A stretch of 64,000 bases of DNA from JADJPO01 sp963750395 (GCA_963750395.1 CAVVQM010000010.1:434001-498000), one strand, 5' to 3'. Shown: positions 28,072 through 37,756, counted from the first letter of the stretch. The notes: a model not told the origin generated them from the letters alone. Translations and numbers: made by a program.

Positions 28072-28823
28072 AGCCACCACGGCAGGACCTGCCGATCGAC
28101 GACGGCGCGGGCACTCCCAGCACCGCGGGTGATCCGGGAAACATGATCGCCGCCGGCGAACCGGGCAATCTGATCGCCGCCGGCGAACCGGGTGGCCCCG
28201 ACCGCCGGCTGTTCCGCCGCCTGCACCTGCCCCCGGAGCAGGACATGGGGGTGCAGGTCGAGGCGCTGCCGGGCGTCCGAGTTGTGGTCCGCCGATACCG
28301 ATGGATCCTGCTCGGCGCGGCGATCGGTCTGCTCCTGGGTGGACTGGTCGCCGTGCTTCGCCCGCCCACGTACGTCTCGACCGCCTACTTATCGGTGTCC
28401 TCCGCCGGCCAACGGGCCACCCCCCTGGACCTGTCCCGCGCGGCCCAAGCCCTCGCCCGGCTGGCGACCGCGCCGAGCGTCATGTCGGCGCCGTTGCGCG
28501 AGGCCGGTCTGGGTGGGGCGGCCGACCAGCCCAGACTGGCCATCACCTCCCGGGCCGCGCCGGACGCCGCCCTGATCAGTCTGGCGGGACGAGACGCTGA
28601 TCCCGCCGTGGCCCAGCGCATCGCCCAGGTCTCGGCGGACACCCTGGTGGGGCTGGAGACGATCGGCGACTTCCGCGCCACGGTGGTCGCCGAGCCGACG
28701 GTCCCCACCGCGCCGCTCACCGCGCGCTGGGTGGCTCCGTTCGGCGGCGCGCTGGCCGGCTTCGGACTGGCCTTCGTGGTCGCAGCGACGGCTCCGGCAG
28801 GACGGGATCCTCGCGAGGGCTGA
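28068..28823 (+). CDS. Wzz-like chain-length determinant protein, no kinase domain
   Basis: A 251-residue protein with a cytoplasmic N-terminus, helix at about 82-100 (WILLGAAIGLLLGGLVAVL), a periplasm-side domain of about 110 residues with the TYVSTAYLSVSS entry strand, and a second helix near the C-terminus (FGGALAGFGLAFVVAATAP). This two-helix hairpin is the polysaccharide co-polymerase layout. There is no C-terminal tyrosine kinase. The N-terminus carries a 27-base duplication coding IAAGEPGN repeats. Likely sets polymer length with the Wzy-like protein. Confidence 0.78.
   Translation: MKPPRQDLPIDDGAGTPSTAGDPGNMIAAGEPGNLIAAGEPGGPDRRLFRRLHLPPEQDMGVQVEALPGVRVVVRRYRWILLGAAIGLLLGGLVAVLRPPTYVSTAYLSVSSAGQRATPLDLSRAAQALARLATAPSVMSAPLREAGLGGAADQPRLAITSRAAPDAALISLAGRDADPAVAQRIAQVSADTLVGLETIGDFRATVVAEPTVPTAPLTARWVAPFGGALAGFGLAFVVAATAPAGRDPREG
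28128..28196 (+). repeat. 27-base direct repeat in the N-terminus of the Wzz-like gene
   Basis: Two adjacent near-identical 27-base units (28143-28169 and 28170-28196) preceded by a partial third, coding for GNxIAAGEP repeats. In-frame, so length variation would be tolerated. Confidence 0.8.
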
Positions 28824-28838
28824 GTCGCGGCGATCGCG

Positions 28839-29990
28839 TCAGAGGCGGTTCAAGGCTCGCGCGGCGGCGGGTCCGTCGACGACGACCTGCTGCTCGATGT
28901 CGTCCAGGCGTCCACTGACCTTGTCGATGTCCATCCAGGTCCGGTGCTCCGCCGGCACATGCTCCGGGCCGACGGCCTGGGTGAGCCCGGTCCGGATCGC
29001 CCACGCCAGCCGATCGGCGTCCGGCTCGGACTCGATCACCCGGGTGCTCTCCGTGACCCCGATCAGGTCCTGCAACGCCGGGCACTGCGTGTAGGCGACC
29101 GGCAGCCCTGCCGCGTAGGCCTCGATGATGGCGATGCCGTAGGTCTCGACCTGAGACGCCGAGGCGAACAGATCCCCGGCGGCCAGCACGTCGAGGATGT
29201 CCTCGACGGTGCCCACCAGATGCACCCTGTCGGCGATCCCGAGCCGTTCGGCGCGGTCCTGCAGGCTCTGCCGGACCGGCCCGTCACCGGCCACGAGCAG
29301 CCGGACGTCCGGATCGAGCCTGGCGACGGCGTCCAGCACGAGATCGAAGCGCTTGCCCTCGACGAGGCGGCCTGCCGCCACGACGACCCGGTCGTGGGCC
29401 GCCAGCCCGAAGCGTTTGCGGGACCGGGCCCTGGCCCCGCTGGTGATCCGGAGTCGGCCGATGTCGATGCCGTTCGGGACCACGACGATCCGGTCCGGCG
29501 CCACACCCCAGTAGCGGGCCAGGATGTCCCGGGTGGTCGAGGACACCGCGATCGTCAGCCGACCGAACCGTTCCGACACCCGGTACAGACGTCGCACTCC
29601 AGCCGTGGCGCGACGGCCCTCGGTGCTGTCGACTAGAGCCGAGTGTTCCGTCGCGATCACCGCCGGGACGCCGGCCAGCCGGGATGCGAGGCGCCCATAG
29701 ATCAGGGCCCGGTACAGGTGAGCGTGCACCAGGTCCGGCCGCAACCGGCGCAGCAGACGGGCCAGGGCGAACACCGCGAACACGTCCCGGTTGCCGCGCA
29801 TCCCGAGGTAGTGCACAGGGACGCCGTCAGCGCGCAGACGGTCGGCGATCTCGCCCTCCACCGACAGGGCCACCACCTCGACCGTGTGCCGGGTGCGGGT
29901 CAGACGTTCCTGCAGCATGCGTTCGGCACCACCGGTGGCCAGCCCGGTGATCACGTGGACCACACGCAGGGACCGTGGCTCGCTGCTCAC
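28839..29990 (-). CDS. Glycosyltransferase family 4
   Basis: A 383-residue GT-B transferase. It begins VVHVITGLATGGAERML, the phosphate-loop region of GT4 enzymes, and has LVHAHLYRALIYGRLA in the first half. The donor domain shows VVVAAGRLVEGKRFDLVLDAV, LLVAGDGPVRQSL and ASQVETYGIAIIEAYAAGLP with the E-x7-E pattern. GTG 29990 overlaps the upstream stop (GTGA). It closes a minus-strand operon of GT2, Wzz-like and GT4 genes. The sugar is unknown. Confidence 0.92.
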   Translation of the reverse strand: MSSEPRSLRVVHVITGLATGGAERMLQERLTRTRHTVEVVALSVEGEIADRLRADGVPVHYLGMRGNRDVFAVFALARLLRRLRPDLVHAHLYRALIYGRLASRLAGVPAVIATEHSALVDSTEGRRATAGVRRLYRVSERFGRLTIAVSSTTRDILARYWGVAPDRIVVVPNGIDIGRLRITSGARARSRKRFGLAAHDRVVVAAGRLVEGKRFDLVLDAVARLDPDVRLLVAGDGPVRQSLQDRAERLGIADRVHLVGTVEDILDVLAAGDLFASASQVETYGIAIIEAYAAGLPVAYTQCPALQDLIGVTESTRVIESEPDADRLAWAIRTGLTQAVGPEHVPAEHRTWMDIDKVSGRLDDIEQQVVVDGPAAARALNRL

Positions 29991-30685
29991 GATCGGTGCG
30001 GGGTCCGGCGCCGGGACCACCACAGGCCGGCCAGACCACCGATCACCAGTCCGGCCGCGGTCATCGGCAGGGTGAGCGAGCCCTGGGGCTGCGTGGCCGG
30101 CACCGCGGTGGTCAGGGCGCGGAGGGTGAATCCCGACAGCGAGTTCGCCTCCGCCTCGGCGACCAGTTCGGCGGAGAGCTCGTTGGCCCAGGTCGCCGCG
30201 TTCTCGGCATCATGGGTCGTGACCGACACGACGATCAGTGGCGCCGCGTCCGCGACGCTGATCTGTGTCGAGTCGGAGAGCTCACGCAGTGTGGTACCGA
30301 GCCGCGCGGCCACCGGTCCCAGGACGGCGTCGGTGCCTGCGGCCTCGGCCCACACCGAGGCGACGGGGATGCCGTCCGCCGTGGACTGCTGCTGAGGCGG
30401 GACGACGACGATCAACGCCTCACTGGTAAAGGCCGAACTCGGGACGAGAGAGATCACCAGGCCGAGCAGGGCGCCGGCCACCGCTGTGGCCACGACGATG
30501 GCCCAACCCTGGTTCACGCGACCGAGCAAAGCCGGCGTTCCACCGTCGGACGAGGCCATGCGGCTCACTGTAGATGACCGCCGGTCAGGCCCCCGGAGCC
30601 ATTCGGAGAGCCAGGTGGGCTCGTCGCCGCGGGCCGCGTCCTCGCCAACCTGACCGCCCACCCGGCTGCTCACCTGACCGCTCAC
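29987..30685 (-). CDS. Second Wzz-like polysaccharide co-polymerase-type protein
   Basis: A 232-residue protein with helix at about 61-80 (GWAIVVATAVAGALLGLVISL), an external domain with AFTSEALIVVVPP and ISVADAAPLIVVSVTTHDAENAATWANEL, and a closing helix (LPMTAAGLVIGGLAGLWW). The topology and the entry motif mirror the other Wzz-like protein in the locus but the sequence is divergent. No kinase domain. GTG 30685 and the stop overlap both neighbours by four bases. Confidence 0.75.
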   Translation of the reverse strand: MSGQVSSRVGGQVGEDAARGDEPTWLSEWLRGPDRRSSTVSRMASSDGGTPALLGRVNQGWAIVVATAVAGALLGLVISLVPSSAFTSEALIVVVPPQQQSTADGIPVASVWAEAAGTDAVLGPVAARLGTTLRELSDSTQISVADAAPLIVVSVTTHDAENAATWANELSAELVAEAEANSLSGFTLRALTTAVPATQPQGSLTLPMTAAGLVIGGLAGLWWSRRRTPHRS

Positions 30686-31704
30686 TTGCGGCCCACTCGG
30701 GGTTCGAAGCGCCGCGTGTGGACCGGATGGGAGAAGGCAGGCTCCGCCGAGGCGTCATGGGTCCGGGAGATCTGGAAATAGGTCTCCTCGAAGTACCGCT
30801 TCGCCTGCAGCATGCCCAGGGCGCTGACCGTCAGAGTCACGGAGAGAATGCTGGCGACGATGGCCAACCCCTGCCAGCCGAGATGACCGGTCGCGATCAA
30901 CACCACAGCGATCAGGCCCATCAGGATGGCGGGCGCCAGCGGGAACCAGAAGGGCCGGAACAGATAGGTCAGCACCAGCGACTTGGCGGTGTTCCACCGG
31001 CTCCGCCGGGACAGCACGCTGCTCCGTTCGGCCCGCGAGCTCAGCCCCGACCAGTCCAGGTGGGCGGGGATCTCGACGATGGTGCCGCGCAGTAGCTGGG
31101 TCTTGTAGAGGATCTCCACGTTGATGTCGACGTCGACCGCCTTGAGTGACAGCGCCCTCACGAACGGTCCGTCGTAGGCCCGAACCATGCCGGTCAGGGT
31201 CTTGATGTCGTCCAGCGCCGCCTTGGACAGCACTCGGTTGGCCACGCGCGAGCGCCGCGCCAGGCTGGGCGGTACCCCGGTGGTCTGCCCGCCCTCCAGG
31301 TAGGCCGAGGCCACGACCACCTGAACCCGGGTCTCCTCCCAGGTGGCGAGCAGCCTGGCGATGTGGTCCTCGTGGTAGCTCAGGTCGCTGTCCAGGGTGA
31401 TCACCACGACACCGGACGTCGCAGCGAACCCGGTGCGCAGGGCCCCACCGAGGCCCTGGTTGACCAGGTGACGGACCAGCTCGACCGGGTAGGCCAGCTC
31501 ACCGGCGACCTCGCTGACCTCCTGCGAGGTGCCATCCCTCGAGCCGTCGTCCACGACGACGATCTCCCATTCGTACCGGTCGAGTTCGGCCAGCGCGGCG
31601 GCCACCCGGTGCAAGGTCTCCCGGATTCCACCGGCCTCCTGGTAGGCCGGGATCAGGATACTTGCCACCTGTCGAGTCCCGTCCTGCGGCGACCTCACGT
31701 TCAC
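30682..31704 (-). CDS. Glycosyltransferase family 2 with C-terminal membrane helices
   Basis: A 340-residue protein. The GT-A domain starts VASILIPAYQEAGGIRETL, has VVVDDGSRDGT, and the metal-binding DSDLSYHE in the family position. Two helices near the C-terminus (FPLAPAILMGLIAVVLIATG and GLAIVASILSVTLTVSALGML) anchor it, like polyprenyl-phosphate sugar synthases. It may make the lipid-phosphate sugar used by the GT-C enzyme at 23872-25200, though that is inference. GTG 31704 has GGGAG close upstream; a TTG at 31758 would extend it by 18 residues. Confidence 0.88.
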   Translation of the reverse strand: MNVRSPQDGTRQVASILIPAYQEAGGIRETLHRVAAALAELDRYEWEIVVVDDGSRDGTSQEVSEVAGELAYPVELVRHLVNQGLGGALRTGFAATSGVVVITLDSDLSYHEDHIARLLATWEETRVQVVVASAYLEGGQTTGVPPSLARRSRVANRVLSKAALDDIKTLTGMVRAYDGPFVRALSLKAVDVDINVEILYKTQLLRGTIVEIPAHLDWSGLSSRAERSSVLSRRSRWNTAKSLVLTYLFRPFWFPLAPAILMGLIAVVLIATGHLGWQGLAIVASILSVTLTVSALGMLQAKRYFEETYFQISRTHDASAEPAFSHPVHTRRFEPRVGRK

Positions 31705-31856
31705 CAACTCCCGCCTCGACCCGGATCTGCACACCCCCGCGGGAGCCGGCCACGTCAAGGTAGCGCCTCCATCAAGGTGGTATCAGGGGAACGTACGACG
31801 ATACTCGAGAGGCCTGGCTAGGTTGACTGCTGCGCAGGCTAGGGAGAGGGGCGCTC

Positions 31857-33023
31857 ATGGAGCCGGAGAGTCAGGTGCTGGTCGTCGCCGGCACCAGACC
31901 CGAGGCGGTCAAGCTCCTCGGAGTGATACGCGCACTCGGCGATCGATGCCTGATCGCGCACACCGGGCAGCACTACGACGACACGATGTGGGGCCAGGTC
32001 ACCCGGGAGGTGGGCCTGCCGGAGCCCGAGGTGCGGATCGGCGTCGGCGGCACCCGGCGCGGCGTCCAGATCGGCACCGCGACCACGGCCCTGACCACCT
32101 ACCTGGCCGACCGGGCCGAGGCCGGCAGCCCGATCGCCGCCCTCGTGGCACAGGGCGACACCAACTCCACGTTGGCCGGCGCACTGGCCGCGAACGCGAC
32201 CGGCACGCCATTGGTGCACGTCGAGGCCGGTCTGCGCAGCGACGACCTGTCCATGCCCGAGGAGAGCAACCGCCTGCTCGTGGACCGAATCGCCGACCTG
32301 TGCTGCGCCCCGGCACAGCGCAATGCCGACCGTCTGCTGGCTGAGGGCGTTCGGACCGACCGGATCGTGGTCACCGGGAACACCCTGTTCGACGCCCTGG
32401 CGGTACTGCTGCCCGAGGCCGCGTCCCGGCTGCAGACACTGCGGCGGATGGGTCTGACCCCCGACGGGTACGTGTTGGCCACCATGCACCGGGTGTCCAA
32501 TGTGGACGACCCGCGGCGACTGCGCAGCATGCTGACCGCCTTCGACGCCCTGGCGCGCGACGCCCAGGTCCTCCTCCCGCTGCACCCGCACACCCGGGCC
32601 CGGGCCGAGTCGGCCGGCCTCATGCACCTGCTCGAGCGGGTGCGGCTGCTGGATCCCCTGACACCGGTGGACTTCCTCGCACTCGAGGCGCACGCCGGAC
32701 TGCTGGTCTCCGACAGCGGCGGCGTGCAGGAGGAGGCGTGCTTCCTGAAGAGACCGTTGCTGGTACTGCGCGACTCGACGGAGCGGCCCGAGCTGCTCGA
32801 CGGCTGGTGCCGGCTGCTCGGCGTCCAGGACCCGGTCTGGGCGCTGCCCGCGGCCTGGCGGGATGCCGCCGACTGGCGGGCCGGCCTGGCGAGCCGCCGT
32901 GCGCCCTACACAGAGGGTGCCGCGGGGCCGCGCATCGTCGCGGAACTGGACCGACGTCTGGCCGGGCACACCGCGTGCACGGATCGCGTCGCGAACGGCC
33001 GGACGGCCGCGATCACGGCATGA
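31857..33023 (+). CDS. wecB: UDP-N-acetylglucosamine 2-epimerase (non-hydrolysing)
   Basis: A 388-residue cytoplasmic enzyme that interconverts UDP-GlcNAc and UDP-ManNAc, supplying ManNAc units for surface polymers. Family signatures in order: VVAGTRPEAVKL, HTGQHYDDTMW, AQGDTNSTLAGAL, HVEAGLRSDDLSMPEE, TMHRVSNVDD, and SDSGGVQEEACFLKRP. Strong GGGAGAGGGG upstream supports ATG 31857; TAGGTT at 31819 could be the -10. It diverges from the GT2 operon and overlaps the convergent methyltransferase gene by 11 bases. Confidence 0.94.
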   Translation: MEPESQVLVVAGTRPEAVKLLGVIRALGDRCLIAHTGQHYDDTMWGQVTREVGLPEPEVRIGVGGTRRGVQIGTATTALTTYLADRAEAGSPIAALVAQGDTNSTLAGALAANATGTPLVHVEAGLRSDDLSMPEESNRLLVDRIADLCCAPAQRNADRLLAEGVRTDRIVVTGNTLFDALAVLLPEAASRLQTLRRMGLTPDGYVLATMHRVSNVDDPRRLRSMLTAFDALARDAQVLLPLHPHTRARAESAGLMHLLERVRLLDPLTPVDFLALEAHAGLLVSDSGGVQEEACFLKRPLLVLRDSTERPELLDGWCRLLGVQDPVWALPAAWRDAADWRAGLASRRAPYTEGAAGPRIVAELDRRLAGHTACTDRVANGRTAAITA

Positions 33024-33918
33024 ACGTGGCCGTGAAGGTGACCAGGTCGCCCATCGCGTAGGGCAGCTGCAGCCGAGGAATGCGGCGAGCGACGGCGTGC
33101 ATCGGGCCGGACAGCGGCCGGGGTAGGACGGGAGCGAGCTGACCAACCACCAGGGCCAGGCTGACCCGCTTGGAGGTGGCCCGCCAGGTGGTCATCCGCA
33201 ACCCGGCCCGGGCCGTCAGTGCCCGGGTCGAGGCGCGGTCGAGGATCCACAGCACGGACGGCGGGCTGAGCTGTTGCCAGCGCGAGCCGCTCAGCCGGGC
33301 GACCGCGCTGGCGCCGTCCCAGGTCTCGCAGATCACCACCCCGCCGGGACGCAGGAGGGCGCGGGCGGCGACCAGTTCGGCGTGCGGATCCGCCAGGTGC
33401 TCGAGCACCTGGAAGAAGCAGACCGCACCGGCGCGTCCGGCCAGCGGCTCACCCCCATCGCTCCCGTCGACCAGGTCGCTCAGGGAGGTCGCCACCCGGT
33501 GGCCCCCGGCCCGGGCGGCGGCCGCCGCGGACGGCGAGATCTCCACCCCCGCCGTCGGCCAACCGTGCTCGGCGGCGACCTCCAGGGTGTAGCCACTGGC
33601 GCACCCGACGTCGATCAGCACCCCGGGCCCGCCTGGTCCGTCTGCACCGGCGGGAGCGGCTGCGGCAGGCAGGCGCGCCAGACGGTGGACGGCGTTCAGC
33701 CGATGGGTCGGGGCATCCGCGTCGTAGTCCTGGTACCCGCCGCGGGCACCGCCCCCGGCGAAGTAGCCGTCGTCGAAGACGGCGGCCAGTTCGGCGGGCT
33801 CCGGCATCGGGTCGAGACGGGCGATCCCGCACAGCCCGCACCGCACATAGGCCCACTCACCCACGTGACGCCACGGCCGCCAGTCGAGGCTTGCGCAGCC
33901 CGGGCAGGTGATCGGCAC
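33013..33918 (-). CDS. SAM-dependent methyltransferase with N-terminal zinc-ribbon
   Basis: A 301-residue class I methyltransferase. Residues 1-35 form a zinc knuckle (CPGC ... CGLC), as in the methyltransferases found in surface-sugar loci. SAM-binding motif I is VLIDVGCASGYTLEVA, and motif IV region is CFFQVLEHLADP followed by LLRPGGVVICETWD. GTG 33918 is seven bases after TAGCAT, consistent with a leaderless mRNA. It probably methylates a sugar or lipid-linked glycan of the locus; the substrate is not evident. Confidence 0.85.
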   Translation of the reverse strand: MPITCPGCASLDWRPWRHVGEWAYVRCGLCGIARLDPMPEPAELAAVFDDGYFAGGGARGGYQDYDADAPTHRLNAVHRLARLPAAAAPAGADGPGGPGVLIDVGCASGYTLEVAAEHGWPTAGVEISPSAAAAARAGGHRVATSLSDLVDGSDGGEPLAGRAGAVCFFQVLEHLADPHAELVAARALLRPGGVVICETWDGASAVARLSGSRWQQLSPPSVLWILDRASTRALTARAGLRMTTWRATSKRVSLALVVGQLAPVLPRPLSGPMHAVARRIPRLQLPYAMGDLVTFTATFMP

Positions 33919-33925
33919 CCCCGTG

Positions 33926-33931
33926 ATGCTA
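33926..33931 (-). promoter_or_regulatory. -10 element of a predicted leaderless promoter (methyltransferase)
   Basis: TAGCAT on the minus strand, seven bases before GTG 33918. Confidence 0.45.
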
Positions 33932-33983
33932 GAGGCCTCCGGGCGATCACGGTCGGGATCCGGGCCTGCGGGGCTGCGGCAGA

Positions 33984-34849
33984 ATGGCTGAGGTGTCCAT
34001 GCCCCTCGTTCTCGCCTGGATCGCGCTGGCGGGGGGCGTGCTCTGCTACGGCGTGTCGAGCCTGCTGCTGAGCCTGGGCGCCGACCGAGTGCGGGGAACC
34101 GCCTATCTGACCGGTCTGGCCGCCCAGGCGGCCGCCTTCGCGCTGGCGTTCGTGGCTCGGGTCGACCTGCCGCTGCTCGTGGTGCAGGCGTCCGTGTCGG
34201 CGAGCGTTGCGGTGACCGCGCTGGCCGGCCGGCTGGTCGGTCGCTGGTCGCTGTCCCGGCTCGACCTGGTGGGGATGGTCTGCGTGGTCGCCGGGATCGC
34301 CGCGGTGGGCGCCGCCTCCGACCCGACCCGGGCCGAGGTCGCAGGCTCCAGGCCGATGCTCATCGCACTGGCGGTCGCCGTCGCCTCCCTGGCGGCCGTG
34401 GTCCGCCCGGCGCCGGCCACCCTGACCGGAGCGCTGGCCGGACTCGCGTACGGCAGTTCAGCGGTGGCGGCACGGGCCCTGGCCGCGGACCCGCTCGACG
34501 CCGTGCGATCGGCGTCCGGCGGTCTCGCCGCAGGAGTGATGGTGATCGGGGTGGTCATCGGCCAGGTGCTGCTCACGCTCGCCTTCCGACGCGGCCAGTC
34601 GGGCCATGTCGGCTCGGTCACCGGGCCGGTGTCGGCGATGTACGTCGCCGCCACCGTGTGGCCCGCGTGGGCCGGGTTGGCCTGGCTGGGTGACCGGGTG
34701 CGGCCGGGGGCCGGACCCGCCGCGGCGATCGGCCTCATCGCGGCCCTGGCCGGCGCCGCGCTGCTCGCGCGGCACGAGGCTCCCGACAAGCCGGCGGCCG
34801 GCGCCGCCGCCCCGGGTGGGACGACGGCGCCGACCGGTTCGGGCGAGCG

Positions 34850-34856
<7 letters not shown>
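33984..34856 (+). CDS. DMT/EamA-superfamily membrane transporter
   Basis: A 290-residue protein with about ten helices, two EamA-type halves, and an Ala/Gly/Pro-rich tail. It starts LAWIALAGGVLCYGVSSLLLSLGADR and later has SGHVGSVTGPVSAMYVAATVWPAWAGLAWLGD in the second half. ATG 33984 is used, although CAGAAT at 33980 stands seven bases before an in-frame GTG at 33993, which could be a leaderless start. Substrate unknown. Location beside the polysaccharide locus may mean a role in lipid-carrier or metabolite movement, but this is only positional. Confidence 0.75.
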
Positions 34857-36301
<1,445 letters not shown>

Positions 36302-36428
36302 GGTGTCCTTCTCGACGGCTTGGCATGGTCGGTGGAGTGGTGGCCGGCACCAGCACGGCGACGCGTGTGATCAGGCCACCCGGCGCGACCCCTCTGGGCC
36401 TGCGGCATCACCCACGCCGGACCCGCGC

Positions 36429-36455
36429 AGTCTACCCCTGGTCACCGGCTCGTCA
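36429..36455 (-). promoter_or_regulatory. Predicted ahcY promoter
   Basis: Minus-strand -10 TAGACT at 36429-36434 and -35 GTGACG at about 36451-36456, spacer 16 bases. Transcription would start near 36422, leaving about 120 bases of leader. Confidence 0.5.
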
Positions 36456-36460
36456 CAGCG
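36441..36460 (+). promoter_or_regulatory. Direct repeat of GTCAC boxes resembling an MtrA site
   Basis: GTCACCGGC at 36441 and GTCACAGCG at 36452 are direct repeats 11 bases apart. The second equals the GTCACAgcg 9-mer reported for mycobacterial MtrA. They cover the -35 and spacer of the predicted ahcY promoter. Confidence 0.42.
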
Positions 36461-36482
36461 CACTCCCCTATTGGCGCACGAC

Positions 36483-36517
36483 GTGACGTCGCGCTCGTCT
36501 ATTGAGCGTGATGTCAC
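36483..36517 (+). terminator. 14-base-pair stem with seven-base loop, possible terminator or structured RNA
   Basis: GTGACGTCGCGCTC pairs with GAGCGTGATGTCAC around loop GTCTATT. As plus-strand RNA the stem is unbroken, with two G-U pairs; as minus-strand RNA those two positions become A-C mismatches. It lies downstream of the padR operon and upstream of ahcY. No U-tract is seen. Confidence 0.4.
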
Positions 36518-36626
36518 TCCGTGCGCGGCTGGGGTGAGCGCAATTCCACACACAACACGCCACGTGGTGACCAGCGGTGACATGCCTGTCCAACAGCGCT
36601 CGGCAGCACTATCGGCAACCTCCGGA

Positions 36627-37379
36627 TCAGGCCGGGATGAGGGCGACGAGCAGCACGGCCACCAGCAGGAACACGGGGAAGGCCCAGAACGAGGCCGACA
36701 CCCAGCGGGGCACCGTGAAGCGTGCTCGCCCGGTCCGCGGATCGATCACCGGGTCATCGAGCACATCTCCGCGCATCCAGCGGCCACCCAGCCAGGGCAG
36801 CCAGACGGCGGCCACCGAGGCGAGTCCCAGTCCGATCGACGTTCCTGCCGAGAGCGCCATGGCCGTCTGGGGCCACAGCATCTGCGCACCGACGGTCACC
36901 CAGGGGCCCACGACGACGAGCACGACCAGTGGCCAGGTCCGCCCACGCAGCAACCGGCCCGAGCCGGCCCGCCACGCCGCGAGGAGCACCCCGAGGGACA
37001 GTGCCCCCACCACGGCGCCCCAGGACGTGTCGGCCGCACCCCCGTGCGCGAGTGCGTCGACGCCGGACAGCAGCAGACCGACCCCCAGGACCGTGCTCAG
37101 AGCCAGGAGACCGGCCTGCCACCACGGCGTCGGTGGATTCAGGTGGGCCGACGGATCCGGCGCGTCCTGGTGGACGTCGGCGATCCGGTCCGCATACTGC
37201 CTCGGATCGCCGAACGCCTCGGCCGGCTCCTGGCCGCTCTCGGCGCAGTGCGCGTCGACCTCGGCGATCGCGTCGCCGATGGCCGTGCCGCGGACGTCGC
37301 GCATTCTCAGCTGCACCAGGAACGCGTCCCGCCAGGGATCCATGAGGTGCTTGTCCATCAGCTGCCGACCGATCTTCAT
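36627..37379 (-). CDS. PadR-associated membrane protein (HAAS/DUF1700-like)
   Basis: A 250-residue protein. The first 90 residues are a soluble helical domain (MDKHLMDPWRDAFLVQLRMRDV to DPRQYADRIADV) like the HAAS signalling domain that partners PadR regulators. The rest has about five to six helices. ATG 37379 overlaps the padR stop by four bases, so the two are translationally coupled. Such pairs usually respond to envelope stress or toxins, but the signal here is unknown. Confidence 0.83.
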   Translation of the reverse strand: MKIGRQLMDKHLMDPWRDAFLVQLRMRDVRGTAIGDAIAEVDAHCAESGQEPAEAFGDPRQYADRIADVHQDAPDPSAHLNPPTPWWQAGLLALSTVLGVGLLLSGVDALAHGGAADTSWGAVVGALSLGVLLAAWRAGSGRLLRGRTWPLVVLVVVGPWVTVGAQMLWPQTAMALSAGTSIGLGLASVAAVWLPWLGGRWMRGDVLDDPVIDPRTGRARFTVPRWVSASFWAFPVFLLVAVLLVALIPA

Positions 37380-37756
37380 GACCCTGCCTTCTCCGTGGTG
37401 CGGCCGACGCCGCGCGATGTGTCTGTGACTGTCTCGAGCACCCCTGCCACTGTCGTGGTGAAGGCGTTCCAGCCGGTGACCCGGCTGGCGAGGTGAACCC
37501 GTCCGTCGCCGGTGAGGGCGAACACCTTGCGGCCCGGCCCCCCGTCCCCCGCGTGCCAGGTGGAGGTGACCAGCCCCGCGTTCTCGAGCCGGGTCAACAG
37601 CGGATACAGCGTGCCGCCCTTGACGGTGCCCAGGCCCGCCTCGGCCAAGCGGGTGGCTATCGCGTAGCCGTGCGCGGCACCGTCCTCGAGCTCCGCCAGG
37701 ACGCAGAGCTCGAGGACCCCCCGGAGCCATTCCGCAGGCCAGCCGTCCTCGGTCAT
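37376..37756 (-). CDS. PadR family transcriptional regulator
   Basis: A 126-residue winged-helix regulator. Typical PadR features are LELCVLAELEDGAAHGYAIATRLAE, GTVKGGTLYPLLTRLENAGLV and the wing GPGRKVFALTGDGR. It presumably represses its own operon with the downstream membrane protein. An imperfect inverted repeat (GACAGT ... ACTAGTC) at 37762-37781 overlaps the predicted -10 and could be its operator. Confidence 0.93.
   Translation of the reverse strand: MTEDGWPAEWLRGVLELCVLAELEDGAAHGYAIATRLAEAGLGTVKGGTLYPLLTRLENAGLVTSTWHAGDGGPGRKVFALTGDGRVHLASRVTGWNAFTTTVAGVLETVTDTSRGVGRTTEKAGS

Larger units (their letters stand above)
36302..36626. other. 325-base intergenic region carrying the predicted ahcY promoter, GTCAC boxes and a hairpin
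   Basis: No gene is credible here. On the minus strand TAGACT (36429-36434) is a good -10 and GTGACG 16 bases upstream a moderate -35. Two GTCAC boxes overlap this promoter. A 14-base-pair stem lies at 36483-36517. Two further GTGAC boxes stand at 36567 and 36577, ten bases apart. The leader of ahcY does not match the SAH riboswitch core as I know it. Confidence 0.6.

Noticed and set aside
26077..28080. A 667-codon minus-strand frame opposite the flippase
   Set aside because: Same shadow effect; the flippase on the other strand has clear family motifs.
36302..36428. SAH riboswitch in the ahcY leader
   Set aside because: The 120-base leader lacks the GAGGNGCG and GGCTCG core elements of that family as I know them.
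37380..37730. Upstream extension of the HAAS-like gene to 367 residues
   Set aside because: The extension is a shadow of padR; the ATGA overlap at 37376-37379 is the natural start.
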